Below, in pieces: positions 1 through 7,223 of a stretch of DNA of 14,662 nt; the stretch's first letter is position 1, and the number at the start of each line of letters is the position of its first letter. Source of the stretch: Actinotignum schaalii (GTDB lineage Bacteria > Actinomycetota > Actinomycetes > Actinomycetales > Actinomycetaceae); contig CAMIHT010000014.1 of the NCBI GenBank assembly GCA_946222725.1, forward strand, positions 1-14,662, in the 5' to 3' direction. The position numbers and the translations under genes are program-made. The notes under the pieces were generated by a model. The model was given only the letters and a program-made list of their open reading frames with translations, made no database searches and had not been told where the DNA came from.

Positions 1-723
1 GTATTGGTCGGCGGTGCAGGCGAAGCCGTGCGCGGCTACCACGCTGCCGTAGGGCACTTCTTTGGCGGTGCTCACCTGGGTGGAACACCCGGCGGTGGTG
101 GTGCCCGTCAAGCCCACGGTGTAATTGGCAGGTTCGCCTTCGCAGCCGGGCGGGGACACGTAGTCATAGGTGAAAATCGTGCAATTGACTGCTTTTTCGT
201 CAAGGGAGCAGCGCACGTTATTCATCGGGGTGGTGAAAGATTCCAGCCGGGTGGCCTCCGGCGGGGCGGGCCGCACCAGTTTCCACCACTGGCGCGAAGC
301 CGCGAAAGATTGGAAATCCGCCGGGGCAACAGTATCGCCAAGCGCTGCACTCAAGTTCAACGTGTAATCCGCCCCGCAGCTGGAGGAGAGGGTGCGCAGG
401 GCCTCGATGAGGAGAGGTGCCTCAGCGGTATAGGTGCCACCCGCGGCCGCCGCGGTCGCGTAATCGGCCAGGGTAGCAGCGGCAGTATCCGGATTCGGGC
501 AGGCGCCCGAGCGCAGGTCGTGGACCTGGTTGCGCAGCTGGGTGAGATCAGCGGAAGCACTACGCCCGGGTTCGGGGCCCGCGGTGGTGGGTGCCGGCGC
601 GGCGGCGTCGTCGCTAGAAAAATACGAGACCCCCACGAGGGCGAGCACGCCCGCAAGAACGGCAGCCGCGAAGAGCAAGAAATACAGCGGCCATCGCGCC
701 GGGCCGTGCGCGCCGTGTCTCAT
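1..723 (-). CDS. Membrane-anchored secreted cysteine-rich protein, DUF6636-like, 3' end outside the window
   Basis: The reading frame is open from ATG at 723 to the window edge (241 codons), so its C-terminus is missing. AAGGAG lies 9 bases upstream of the ATG. Residues 1-10 are basic, 11-34 form one hydrophobic helix, 35-58 are an Ala/Pro/Thr linker, and the rest would be outside the cell. Seven cysteines are visible (75, 116, 172, 181, 194, 213, 236). The stretch from about 162 on (MNNVRCSL, then CTI, PPGC, PYGS, GFAC) matches the pattern I remember for DUF6636-type actinobacterial extracytoplasmic domains: NxRCS, C-x-I, PxGC, a YG turn and GxFxC. The function of that domain is unknown. The same stretch is open on the opposite strand, but only this frame gives a signal/anchor helix, a ribosome site and conserved cysteine spacing. 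The family name is moderately supported; the gene itself is well supported. Confidence 0.8.
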   Translation of the reverse strand, partial: MRHGAHGPARWPLYFLLFAAAVLAGVLALVGVSYFSSDDAAAPAPTTAGPEPGRSASADLTQLRNQVHDLRSGACPNPDTAAATLADYATAAAAGGTYTAEAPLLIEALRTLSSSCGADYTLNLSAALGDTVAPADFQSFAASRQWWKLVRPAPPEATRLESFTTPMNNVRCSLDEKAVNCTIFTYDYVSPPGCEGEPANYTVGLTGTTTAGCSTQVSTAKEVPYGSVVAAHGFACTADQY

Positions 724-847
724 GCGTGACTTCTCCTTGTGCTGGGGATCGTCCTCCTAGGTTACGGCACTGCGCGCCGTGCGTCATCTTAGGTACGACG
801 GCGCAGCTAGGGCTCCTGCCCGCCGCGGACTGCACCGTAGCTTTCGG

Positions 848-1363
848 CTAGTGCCCACCCAGGGCGGCGCGCAGCACGGGCAGAATCTGGATATCGCCGG
901 GTAGCCACTCCACGCTATCGAGCTCGGCGGCGGTGAGAACGCGGGCATCGCGGTGCGCCGGGCCCAGGGTGATCTCCCCGAAGGGCCGCGCCAGCCACAC
1001 CACCATCCGCAGCCCGGCATTATGCTCCCCGGAACTGAGATCCCAGGAACCATCTGGGCTATCGGGATTGGCCAGTTGCCGGCCGATATCAATGCCGCAG
1101 CCCAGTTCCTCGGAAATTTCACGGTGCAGCGCCTCGCGCGGGGTTTCGCCGGGTTCCACTTTTCCGCCGGGGAATTCCCACAGGCCGTCCGCACATTCGG
1201 GGTAGGAGCGCTGGGTGGCCAGTACCCCGCGGGGATTAGTGAGGTCAGCAACGAGGGCCGCGCCCACCACCAGGTGGGGAGCGGGTTCCGTGCTGGAGTC
1301 CGGTGCTGGGGCCGGCTCAGCTACCGGCGCTGGGTGAGATGCGGATTCGGATTCGGATGTCAT
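848..1363 (-). CDS. MutT-like NUDIX hydrolase
   Basis: 171 residues. The NUDIX box occupies residues 67-88 (G67, E73, R81-E82, E85-E86, G88), and the preceding LWEFPGGK is typical of MutT-type 8-oxo-dGTP diphosphatases, which clean oxidised nucleotides from the pool using Mg2+. Residues 31-60 carry the beta-strand lead-in and 117-168 the remaining fold. I chose ATG at 1363 because GGAGG sits 8 bases upstream. An in-frame ATG at 1387 with AGGA would add eight residues. Residues 1-30 are a Ser/Glu/Pro/Ala-rich extension not needed for the fold, probably disordered. The gene is divergent from the pullulanase gene and 124 bases upstream of the secreted-protein gene on the same strand. A NUDIX enzyme is certain; the 8-oxo-dGTP substrate is inferred from MutT-like motifs. 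Confidence 0.88.
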   Translation of the reverse strand: MTSESESASHPAPVAEPAPAPDSSTEPAPHLVVGAALVADLTNPRGVLATQRSYPECADGLWEFPGGKVEPGETPREALHREISEELGCGIDIGRQLANPDSPDGSWDLSSGEHNAGLRMVVWLARPFGEITLGPAHRDARVLTAAELDSVEWLPGDIQILPVLRAALGGH

Positions 1364-1426
1364 ATCGGATGCCTCCTCGCCGCCCATATTAATTCCTGAG
1401 GCGAGCGGTGGGGATGTCCGTTCACC

Positions 1427-1456
1427 TTGTGAGTGAGATCTGCCACCGGATAAACT
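1427..1456 (+). promoter_or_regulatory. Possible promoter of the pullulanase gene
   Basis: TTGTGA at 1427-1432 and TAAACT at 1451-1456 are separated by 18 bases. They lie 31 bases before the pullulanase ATG, which has AGGAG six bases upstream. Both hexamers match consensus at only four positions, so this is a weak prediction in the 124-base gap between divergent genes. Confidence 0.3.
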
Positions 1457-1487
1457 GGCCGCGCATTGCCGCTCACAGGAGATCACC

Positions 1488-4217
1488 ATGACCCACCACT
1501 GGAGTTCTGAGGCGCTAGTTGGCTCCGGGGAGTTCCTCGCTCCATCAGTTAACCGATCTTTGCTTGCCTGGCCCGCAGAGCAGATAGCGAAGGGTGACCG
1601 TTTTGAGCTGTGGGCCTGCCCGGATGGAGTCGGCACGCTCGGGGATCGGGAGCGTGGCGATAGGAGCGCAGAACAGCTCGGCGTCAAGCGGCTTTGCGCC
1701 CTCGCGGTGGACCCGGACGGTATCCCGGACGCGGCCATTTCCACGCGCGCACACCTGTCCCGCTATGCCGCGCTGCGCCTGAGCGGCGTGCCCTCCCACC
1801 AGTTGCGCGAGGCGCTGCGCGGGCAGCTTCTGGTGGCGCGCCGTAACGATGCCGGGGAGCTCAGCGCTCTCACCGGGGTGCAGATCGCCGGGATGATTGA
1901 TGATCTTTACTCCGGTGCCCGCCAGGCCACCCTCGGGGTGACATGGGATGGGGATGCGCCCACGGTGGCACTCTGGGCGCCCACCGCCCGCCAGGTTCGT
2001 ATCGAGGTGGCGGAGGCACACGAAGACGTTGACTCCGCCACCCACTCCGCCGTGCGCACCGCTGCCCCCGGCCCCGCGCGCACCACCACGCACGCCATGA
2101 CCCGCGATGAGCTGGGCATCTGGCACGCCAGCGGTACTCCGGTCTGGAAGAACGCCAGCTATCTTTTCGAGGTCGAGGTGGTTGATCCCGTGGTGGGCGC
2201 CGTCGTTACCTACCGGGTGACCGACCCGTATGCGGTGGCCCTCACGGTGGATTCCGAGCGCGCGGTCTTCGTGGATCTGGAAGACCCGTCCTACCAGCCG
2301 GAGCTGTGGCGCACCGCCCCGCGGCGCACACTCGCCAACCCAGTTGCCCACACTATCTATGAGCTGCACGTACGGGATTTTTCAATGTCGGATCCCACCG
2401 TTCCCGATCACCTGCGCGGAAAATACGGTGCGTTCACGCTGCCCGACTCGGTCGGGATGCGCCACCTGCGCGCCCTGGCCGAGGCCGGAATGACCACCGT
2501 TCACCTCCTCCCCACCTTCGATATCGCCACCATTCCCGAACGCCCCGAGAACCAGAAGACCCCGCGCATCCCGCAGGCCGGCCCGGATTCCCCGGCCCAG
2601 CAGCAGGCCGTGAGCGCGGTGGCGGATTCCGATGCCTATAACTGGGGCTACGATCCGTTCCACTACCTGGCACCGGAAGGTAGCTACGCGGTGGAGCCCA
2701 ATGGCGGGGCACGCATCAAAGAGTTCCGTGCCATGGTGGGAGGGCTGCATGCGGCTGGCCTCGGCGTCGTACTAGATCAGGTCTATAACCATACGGCCGC
2801 GGCCGGCGGGGATGCCGTCTCCGTTCTCGATAAAGTGGTGCCCGGTTATTATTACCGTTTGGATGCGCGCGGCACTATCGCTACGTCCACCTGCTGCCCG
2901 AATGTGGCGACCGAAAATCTTATGGCGGAGAAACTCATGGTCGATGCGGTGGTGCTGTGGGCCAAGCACTATCGCGTGGACGGTTTCCGTTTCGATCTCA
3001 TGGGCCACCATGCGCGGGCGAATATGGAGGCGGTGCGGGCTGCCCTCGATGCCCTGACGGTGGAGCAAGACGGTATTGACGGTGCGCGTATCTACCTCTA
3101 CGGGGAGGGCTGGAATTTCGGGGAGGTGGCCGATAACGCGCGTTTCCGCCAGGCCACCCAGCTGGAGATGAACGGTACCGGTATCGGGGCTTTCAATGAT
3201 CGCCTGCGTGATGCCCTCAACGGTGGCGGGCCTTTCGATTCGGATAAACGCCACCATCAGGGCTACGGCACCGGCCTGTTCACCGACCCGAATGGCCACA
3301 GCCCGTGCTCCCCGGAGGAGAATCACGCACGCCTCGGGCACGCGACCGACCTGGTCAAACTTTCCCTGGCCGGAGCTCTGCGCGATTTTAGTTTCCTGAC
3401 CCACACCGGGGAATGGAAAAGCGGCGCCGAGCTCGATTACGGCGGGCGGCCCGCCGGTTTCGCCTCCCAACCCCAGGAAGCCGTCAATTACGTGGACGCG
3501 CATGATAACGAAACCCTGTGGGATAGTGGTGCTTACAAACTGCCGCTGTCCCTCAGTACCGATGACCGCATCCGGATGGTGCTGCTCTCCCTGGCCACGG
3601 TGGCGCTCGGCCAGGCCCCGGCTTTCTGGCACGCGGGCACCGAGCTGCTCCGCTCAAAGTCCCTGGACCGGGATTCCTACAATTCCGGGGACCATTTCAA
3701 TCGCTTGGACTTCTCCGGGCAGAGCAATAATTTCGGGGTGGGCCTCCCGCCCGCCAGTCGCAACGAGGCATCCTGGCCGGTCATGAGGCCGCTGCTGGCG
3801 CGCACCGAGCTGTGCCCCAGCCCGGAACAGATTGCCCGCGCGGCCGCCATCGCCCGCGACCTGCTGCGCCTGCGCCACTCCAGCCCGCTTCTCACCCTGG
3901 GGAGCGCGGAGCTCATCCGCGCGAAAGTCACTTTCCCCAACGGCGGGCCGGGCGCCACCCCCGGCCTCATCATTATGCGCATCGACGATACCGCCGGCCC
4001 GGATATCGACCCGCAGCTCGACGGCATCATCATCGCCTTCAACGCCTCCCCGCGCCCCATCACGGAAAAAATCGAGGGCGTCACGGAAACCTACGCGCTT
4101 TCGCCCATTCAACGGCAGGGGTACGACGACGCAGTTCGCGCCGCCGCGCTTATCAGCGGCACCGTCACTGTGCCCGCGCGCTCCGTCGCGGTCTTCCTGC
4201 TGGCTCAGCGATCCTAG
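1488..4217 (+). CDS. pulA: Pullulanase-type alpha-1,6-glucosidase (GH13, limit dextrinase-like)
   Basis: 909 residues. Cleaves alpha-1,6 branch points in pullulan, limit dextrins or glycogen-derived oligosaccharides. Residues about 140-260 look like a CBM48/N2 beta-sandwich. The GH13 signature YNWGYDP is at 384-390. Conserved region I (DQVYNHT) is at 430-436, region II (DGFRFDLMGH) at 498-507 with nucleophile D503, region III (YGEGW) at 538-542 with acid/base E540, and region IV (HDNE) at 672-675 with D673. The CCPNVATEN segment before region II and the LLRSKS...YNSGDHFN segment in the C-terminal third match the Klebsiella PulA/plant limit dextrinase branch (GH13_13, DUF3372-type end) rather than the shorter type I enzymes. 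There is no signal peptide, so it probably works in the cytoplasm on glycogen or imported maltodextrin. The start has AGGAG at six bases. No obvious defect is seen. Confidence 0.95.
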   Translation: MTHHWSSEALVGSGEFLAPSVNRSLLAWPAEQIAKGDRFELWACPDGVGTLGDRERGDRSAEQLGVKRLCALAVDPDGIPDAAISTRAHLSRYAALRLSGVPSHQLREALRGQLLVARRNDAGELSALTGVQIAGMIDDLYSGARQATLGVTWDGDAPTVALWAPTARQVRIEVAEAHEDVDSATHSAVRTAAPGPARTTTHAMTRDELGIWHASGTPVWKNASYLFEVEVVDPVVGAVVTYRVTDPYAVALTVDSERAVFVDLEDPSYQPELWRTAPRRTLANPVAHTIYELHVRDFSMSDPTVPDHLRGKYGAFTLPDSVGMRHLRALAEAGMTTVHLLPTFDIATIPERPENQKTPRIPQAGPDSPAQQQAVSAVADSDAYNWGYDPFHYLAPEGSYAVEPNGGARIKEFRAMVGGLHAAGLGVVLDQVYNHTAAAGGDAVSVLDKVVPGYYYRLDARGTIATSTCCPNVATENLMAEKLMVDAVVLWAKHYRVDGFRFDLMGHHARANMEAVRAALDALTVEQDGIDGARIYLYGEGWNFGEVADNARFRQATQLEMNGTGIGAFNDRLRDALNGGGPFDSDKRHHQGYGTGLFTDPNGHSPCSPEENHARLGHATDLVKLSLAGALRDFSFLTHTGEWKSGAELDYGGRPAGFASQPQEAVNYVDAHDNETLWDSGAYKLPLSLSTDDRIRMVLLSLATVALGQAPAFWHAGTELLRSKSLDRDSYNSGDHFNRLDFSGQSNNFGVGLPPASRNEASWPVMRPLLARTELCPSPEQIARAAAIARDLLRLRHSSPLLTLGSAELIRAKVTFPNGGPGATPGLIIMRIDDTAGPDIDPQLDGIIIAFNASPRPITEKIEGVTETYALSPIQRQGYDDAVRAAALISGTVTVPARSVAVFLLAQRS

Positions 4218-4223
4218 TACGCA

Positions 4224-4249
4224 CGCCGGGCCTCCCGCCGGAGTCGGCG
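4224..4249. terminator. Weak GC-rich hairpin after the pullulanase gene
   Basis: CGCCG (4224-4228) pairs with CGGCG (4245-4249), with an inner CTCC/GGAG helix around a CGCC loop and a small internal loop. It begins six bases after the pullulanase stop and lies between two convergent genes, so it could end transcription from the left. There is no T-run after it. Confidence 0.3.
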
Positions 4250-4274
4250 CACCCACGGGGGCGCACCCGCGGGG
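4247..4274. repeat. Two tandem 14-base copies
   Basis: GCGCACCCACGGGG (4247-4260) is followed directly by GCGCACCCGCGGGG (4261-4274), differing at one base. The pair fills part of the 82-base gap between the convergent pullulanase and glycosylase genes. It looks like a small local duplication; no function can be assigned. Confidence 0.7.
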
Positions 4275-4299
4275 GGATCTCTTCAGGATGGGTGCTTTC

Positions 4300-4980
4300 T
4301 CAACGCCGCCCACTCACGGTGGGATCCCCCGGCAACCAGAAACGCAAAGGCGCATCTGTATTGCGGGAAATCCCAATGCGAGGACCCACTCGGTAGGGTA
4401 GCGGCGCCGGTGGCAACTCCAGCCACAGGGCCCGCCCCGCCAATCCGGCGGGATCGGGGGTGATGGCGGGATCGAGCATCCCGCCATCCGCATCCCGCAC
4501 CTTGAGTGGTAGCCCACTCATGGAAGTATCCAAACCGAGGACCTGGCCCACGTTGCCCGGCCCGCGCGCCAGGGCCTGGCGCGCGGGCGGAGCGGCGCCT
4601 GGCCGGGTTCGGCGCCTCAGGGCTTCTTCCAGCCCGGTCACAACCTCCCCGGCCCGCAAGAGCACTGCGCTGGCCTGGCCATCCGCCCCGCACACGATAT
4701 TGCCGATGCGATGGATGCCGTAGCTGAGGTAGACATAAAGGTGGGCGGGTGGCCCGAACATAACGCGGGCGCGCGGGGTGGGCCCGGCGAAAGCATGCGA
4801 GGCAGGATCCTCCGCCCCGAGGTAGGCTTCCACCTCGGTCAGGCGCACAGCCACGGCGCCGTCGCCCACCACCGCGCCCAGCAGCAGCGGGGCCAGCTCA
4901 TCGGCCGGCCGGCTCAGGTCCGCGATGCTCGCCGCGGCGGTGCTTGCCGCCGCGGTACGCGCCATATTCGCGTCCGTCAT
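4300..4980 (-). CDS. Putative 3-methyladenine DNA glycosylase (AAG/MPG family)
   Basis: 226 residues. The family removes alkylated purines such as 3-methyladenine and hypoxanthine, starting base-excision repair. The motif VEAYLGxEDPASHAF at about 50-64 aligns with the human AAG active-site strand: E51 matches the catalytic Glu, Y53 the intercalating/stacking Tyr and H62 the base-contacting His. MFGPPAHLYVYLSYG (74-88) and AVLLRAGE (105-112) are further family hallmarks. The length is usual for bacterial members. The first 20 residues are Ala-rich and probably disordered. The ATG at 4980 has GGGAGG only three bases upstream; an in-frame ATG at 4965 lacks a ribosome site. It is last in a same-strand run 57 bases after lactate dehydrogenase, so read-through transcription is possible, but a functional link is not evident. 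Confidence 0.9.
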   Translation of the reverse strand: MTDANMARTAAASTAAASIADLSRPADELAPLLLGAVVGDGAVAVRLTEVEAYLGAEDPASHAFAGPTPRARVMFGPPAHLYVYLSYGIHRIGNIVCGADGQASAVLLRAGEVVTGLEEALRRRTRPGAAPPARQALARGPGNVGQVLGLDTSMSGLPLKVRDADGGMLDPAITPDPAGLAGRALWLELPPAPLPYRVGPRIGISRNTDAPLRFWLPGDPTVSGRR

Positions 4981-5002
4981 ACCCCTCCCGCTGTTACGCC
5001 TA

Positions 5003-5019
5003 CCGAGTCAGATGCTCGG
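5003..5019. other. Small inverted repeat between lactate dehydrogenase and glycosylase genes
   Basis: CCGAG (5003-5007) and CTCGG (5015-5019) flank a seven-base loop in the 57-base gap. It could be a weak attenuating hairpin after the dehydrogenase gene. Five base pairs and no T-run make this marginal. Confidence 0.2.
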
Positions 5020-5037
5020 GTGAGTGTCACGCGCCTC

Positions 5038-6009
5038 CTAGGCGTCGTCGCCCATACCCTCGAGGTTCGAGAGCGCTTCGCGTATCTGCGCGGCGCTGGC
5101 CCGTAGGGATTCCAGTTCCGCATCGGAGGGCTTCATATCGATCTGCCGGATTGCGCCGCGTGCTCCCACGATGGTGGGAACGGACATGCACACCCCGGAA
5201 ATTCCGTTCCACCCGGTCATGAGGCGGGAAACAGAGAGCACCACGCGTTCGTCGCGCAGCACCGCCTGAATAATCCGGGAGGCCGCCAGCCCGATGGCGT
5301 AATTCGTGGAACCTTTCCCTTCGATCACTTCGTAAGCGGCGTTAATAACGCGGTCGGCGATGCCGTCGAGGAGTTCATCGGTCACCGGGCCGGAACGCAG
5401 CTCCCATTCGCGGATCGGCACCGTGGAAATCGAGGCCATCGACCACATCGGAGTCTCGGAATCCCCGTGCTCACCGCACATATAAGCATGCACATTCGAG
5501 GTCGCCACGTGGAACTTCTGCGAAATAAGCTGGCGCAGTCGCGAAGAATCCAGCACGGTGCCGGTCCCGAAAACGCGTGCGGGCGGCAGCCCGGAGATTT
5601 TGAGGACGGCTTGGGTGACTACGTCCACAGGATTAGCGACGATGACGAAAATCGCGTTCGGGGAGAGCTCGACCAGCGGGGGAACGATGGAGCGCATCAT
5701 CGCCACACTCGCGCCCGCAAGGTCCAAGCGGGACTGGCCCGGCCGCTGGCGCGCCCCGGCGGTAATCACGATGACATCGGAATCCGCGGTGGCCTCCACG
5801 TTATCGGTGCCCTCAATTTTGGCGGTGGGCATGAACTGGCCGCCGTGCATAAGATCGAGGGCTTCGGCATGCACTTTTTGTGCGTTGATATCTTGGAGAA
5901 CAACATGCCGGGCCACGCCTTTGATGAGCATTGCGTAGGCGAGGGAAGTCCCCACCGCCCCGGCGCCAATAATAGAAACCTTTGAACCTTCAGTGCGCTG
6001 GTCAATCAT
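5038..6009 (-). CDS. ldh: L-lactate dehydrogenase
   Basis: 323 residues. Reduces pyruvate to L-lactate with NADH in the cytoplasm, regenerating NAD+ in fermentation. The Rossmann motif GAGAVG is at 15-20 and D40 is the expected NAD-selecting acid. Q88 in the RQRPGQSR loop marks lactate rather than malate dehydrogenase (malate enzymes carry Arg there). R94, D154, R157 and H181 (in GEHGDSE) fill the substrate and proton-relay positions. R159 and H174 correspond to R173 and H188 of the Bacillus stearothermophilus enzyme, the fructose-1,6-bisphosphate site, so allosteric activation is plausible. The start follows the reductase stop by 18 bases. It has no clear ribosome site but a TAAAAT box (6018-6023) just upstream, so it may be translated from a leaderless transcript. 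Confidence 0.95.
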   Translation of the reverse strand: MIDQRTEGSKVSIIGAGAVGTSLAYAMLIKGVARHVVLQDINAQKVHAEALDLMHGGQFMPTAKIEGTDNVEATADSDVIVITAGARQRPGQSRLDLAGASVAMMRSIVPPLVELSPNAIFVIVANPVDVVTQAVLKISGLPPARVFGTGTVLDSSRLRQLISQKFHVATSNVHAYMCGEHGDSETPMWSMASISTVPIREWELRSGPVTDELLDGIADRVINAAYEVIEGKGSTNYAIGLAASRIIQAVLRDERVVLSVSRLMTGWNGISGVCMSVPTIVGARGAIRQIDMKPSDAELESLRASAAQIREALSNLEGMGDDA

Positions 6010-6017
6010 ATTTCGTT

Positions 6018-6023
6018 ATTTTA
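6018..6023 (-). promoter_or_regulatory. Possible -10 box for a leaderless lactate dehydrogenase transcript
   Basis: On the minus strand TAAAAT ends nine bases before the first base of the lactate dehydrogenase ATG, in an 18-base gap that has no Shine-Dalgarno sequence. Transcription would begin within a few bases of the ATG. No convincing -35 hexamer is seen inside the end of the reductase gene, so this is tentative. Confidence 0.3.
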
Positions 6024-6027
6024 CCCG

Positions 6028-7059
6028 CTACGGGTTGATCCGCACCGCCGTGCGCCCGTAACGCTGGCCGGCCAGCAGCTCGCGCCCAGCTGCGGGAACC
6101 TCCTCCAGCTCAATAACGTGGGTAAGGGAATCGAGCACGCTCGTGTCCACGTGTTCGGCCAGCAGTTCCCAGGCGCGCAGGCGCAGCTCGCGCGGGGCCC
6201 GCACCGAATCCACCCCGGCCAGGGTGATGCCCCGCAAAATAAAAGGCAGCACCGTGGTGGGGAATGCGGTTCCACCGGCCAGGCCGCAGGCGGCCACCGT
6301 CCCGCCCCAGCGGGTTTGCGCCAGTAGATTCGCGAGCACCTGCCCGCCCACGGTATCCACCCCGCCCGCGAAGCGGGCCTTCTGGAGGGGCCGCGCGGAA
6401 GGTTCCTCAAATTCCGAGCGCGCGAGCACCTCGGTAGCCCCGAGCCCGCGCAGGAAATCCCCGAAGCGCTCCGCCCGCCCGGTCAGCGCCACCGGCTCGT
6501 AGCCGAGCCGCGCGAGGAGATGGAGCGCGATACTGCCCACCCCGCCGCTCGCCCCGGTCACCGCAATGGGGCCGTCGTGCGCCACCGCGGGCTCGCCAGC
6601 CCCGCGTTCATCCGAGCCACGCTCCTCTAGCGCCAGCACGCACAGTGCCGCCGTATACCCGGCTGTTCCCAGGGCCGCCGCCTGCGCGGCGCTGAACACT
6701 TCTGGCACCGGCACGCAGGTATCCCCGGGCACCCGCAGCTGCGGGGTGTAGCCCCCGTGCCGGAATTCGCCCAAGCCCGCCCCGTTCACACTCACCAGCT
6801 GCCCCGGGCGCACCGGGCTGTCCGGGCCGGCCTCCCGCACCGTCCCCACCGCGTCAATACCGGGAATAAGCGGGCTGATGCGGGCCACACCCCGGTCGCC
6901 CTTCAGGCACAGCGCATCTTTGTAATTGAGGGAAGACCAGGAAATATCGAGGAGCACATCGCCTTCCCCGAACGGGGCTGCATCGGGCAGGCCAGCAGGG
7001 GAATTGAAAGTAAGCGTGGGCGCGGCTGCGTCGTCGCACCGCACAAAAATAGTAGCCAT
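6028..7059 (-). CDS. NADPH-dependent quinone oxidoreductase-like reductase, AcuI/YhdH family
   Basis: 343 residues of the zinc-free medium-chain dehydrogenase/reductase superfamily. SSLNYKDAL is at 42-50, PGIDAVGTV at 66-74, the GTAGYTA helix start at 131-137 and the dinucleotide-binding GASGGVG at 169-175, followed by TGRAE. DTVGG and CGLAGG in the last third, then PFILRGITLAGVDSV, are typical of the YhdH/AcuI branch. AcuI reduces acryloyl-CoA to propionyl-CoA with NADPH, and many relatives have unknown enone substrates. The insert around 145-163 (Glu/Arg/Gly-rich) lengthens a loop relative to the ~325-residue enzymes I know. The ATG at 7059 has no ribosome site; TACGCT at 7066-7071 is placed like a -10 box for a leaderless message. 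It is divergent from the amidohydrolase gene. The family is confident; the substrate is not. Confidence 0.9.
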   Translation of the reverse strand: MATIFVRCDDAAAPTLTFNSPAGLPDAAPFGEGDVLLDISWSSLNYKDALCLKGDRGVARISPLIPGIDAVGTVREAGPDSPVRPGQLVSVNGAGLGEFRHGGYTPQLRVPGDTCVPVPEVFSAAQAAALGTAGYTAALCVLALEERGSDERGAGEPAVAHDGPIAVTGASGGVGSIALHLLARLGYEPVALTGRAERFGDFLRGLGATEVLARSEFEEPSARPLQKARFAGGVDTVGGQVLANLLAQTRWGGTVAACGLAGGTAFPTTVLPFILRGITLAGVDSVRAPRELRLRAWELLAEHVDTSVLDSLTHVIELEEVPAAGRELLAGQRYGRTAVRINP

Positions 7060-7065
7060 GCATTA

Positions 7066-7071
7066 AGCGTA
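7066..7071 (-). promoter_or_regulatory. Possible -10 box for a leaderless reductase transcript
   Basis: TACGCT (minus strand) ends six bases before the reductase ATG, matching the TAnnnT form of actinobacterial -10 boxes. No Shine-Dalgarno sequence precedes the ATG. The -35 region is not clear. Confidence 0.3.
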
Positions 7072-7100
7072 CCGGCGCGGCACGCAGCACGCTTTAACCG

Positions 7101-7116
7101 CTACTATCTGAAGTAG
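7101..7116. other. Inverted repeat, possible operator
   Basis: CTACT-N6-AGTAG in the 164-base gap between the divergent reductase and amidohydrolase genes. It lies about 42 bases upstream of the reductase ATG, near the expected -35 region of its leaderless promoter. Five-base arms are short, so chance is possible. Confidence 0.25.
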
Positions 7117-7117
7117 A

Positions 7118-7135
7118 CCCGGCGCGTGAGCCGGG
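7118..7135. other. GC-rich hairpin in a divergent intergenic gap
   Basis: CCCGGC (7118-7123) and GCCGGG (7130-7135) form a perfect six-pair stem around a six-base loop, one base after the CTACT/AGTAG repeat. Because both neighbouring genes point away from it, it is not a terminator of either. It might sit in the amidohydrolase leader or act as a protein site. Confidence 0.35.
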
Positions 7136-7223
7136 CACAAGGCACGGACAGGGCCGGATGATCACTCCACGCACTCGCAACGATTGAGCTTCCACCGCCC
7201 CTCTCCATGCGGAAAGGTGATTC

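Noticed and set aside
4..729. Plus-strand open frame of 241 codons at the left edge
   Set aside because: It lies opposite a gene with a clear ribosome site, membrane anchor and cysteine pattern on the minus strand. Its Arg/Gly-rich composition is typical of a GC-rich shadow frame.
1364..1744. Extended NUDIX start at 1744
   Set aside because: The extension runs into the opposite-strand pullulanase gene and has a low-complexity shadow-like composition. GGAGG eight bases before 1363 decides the start.
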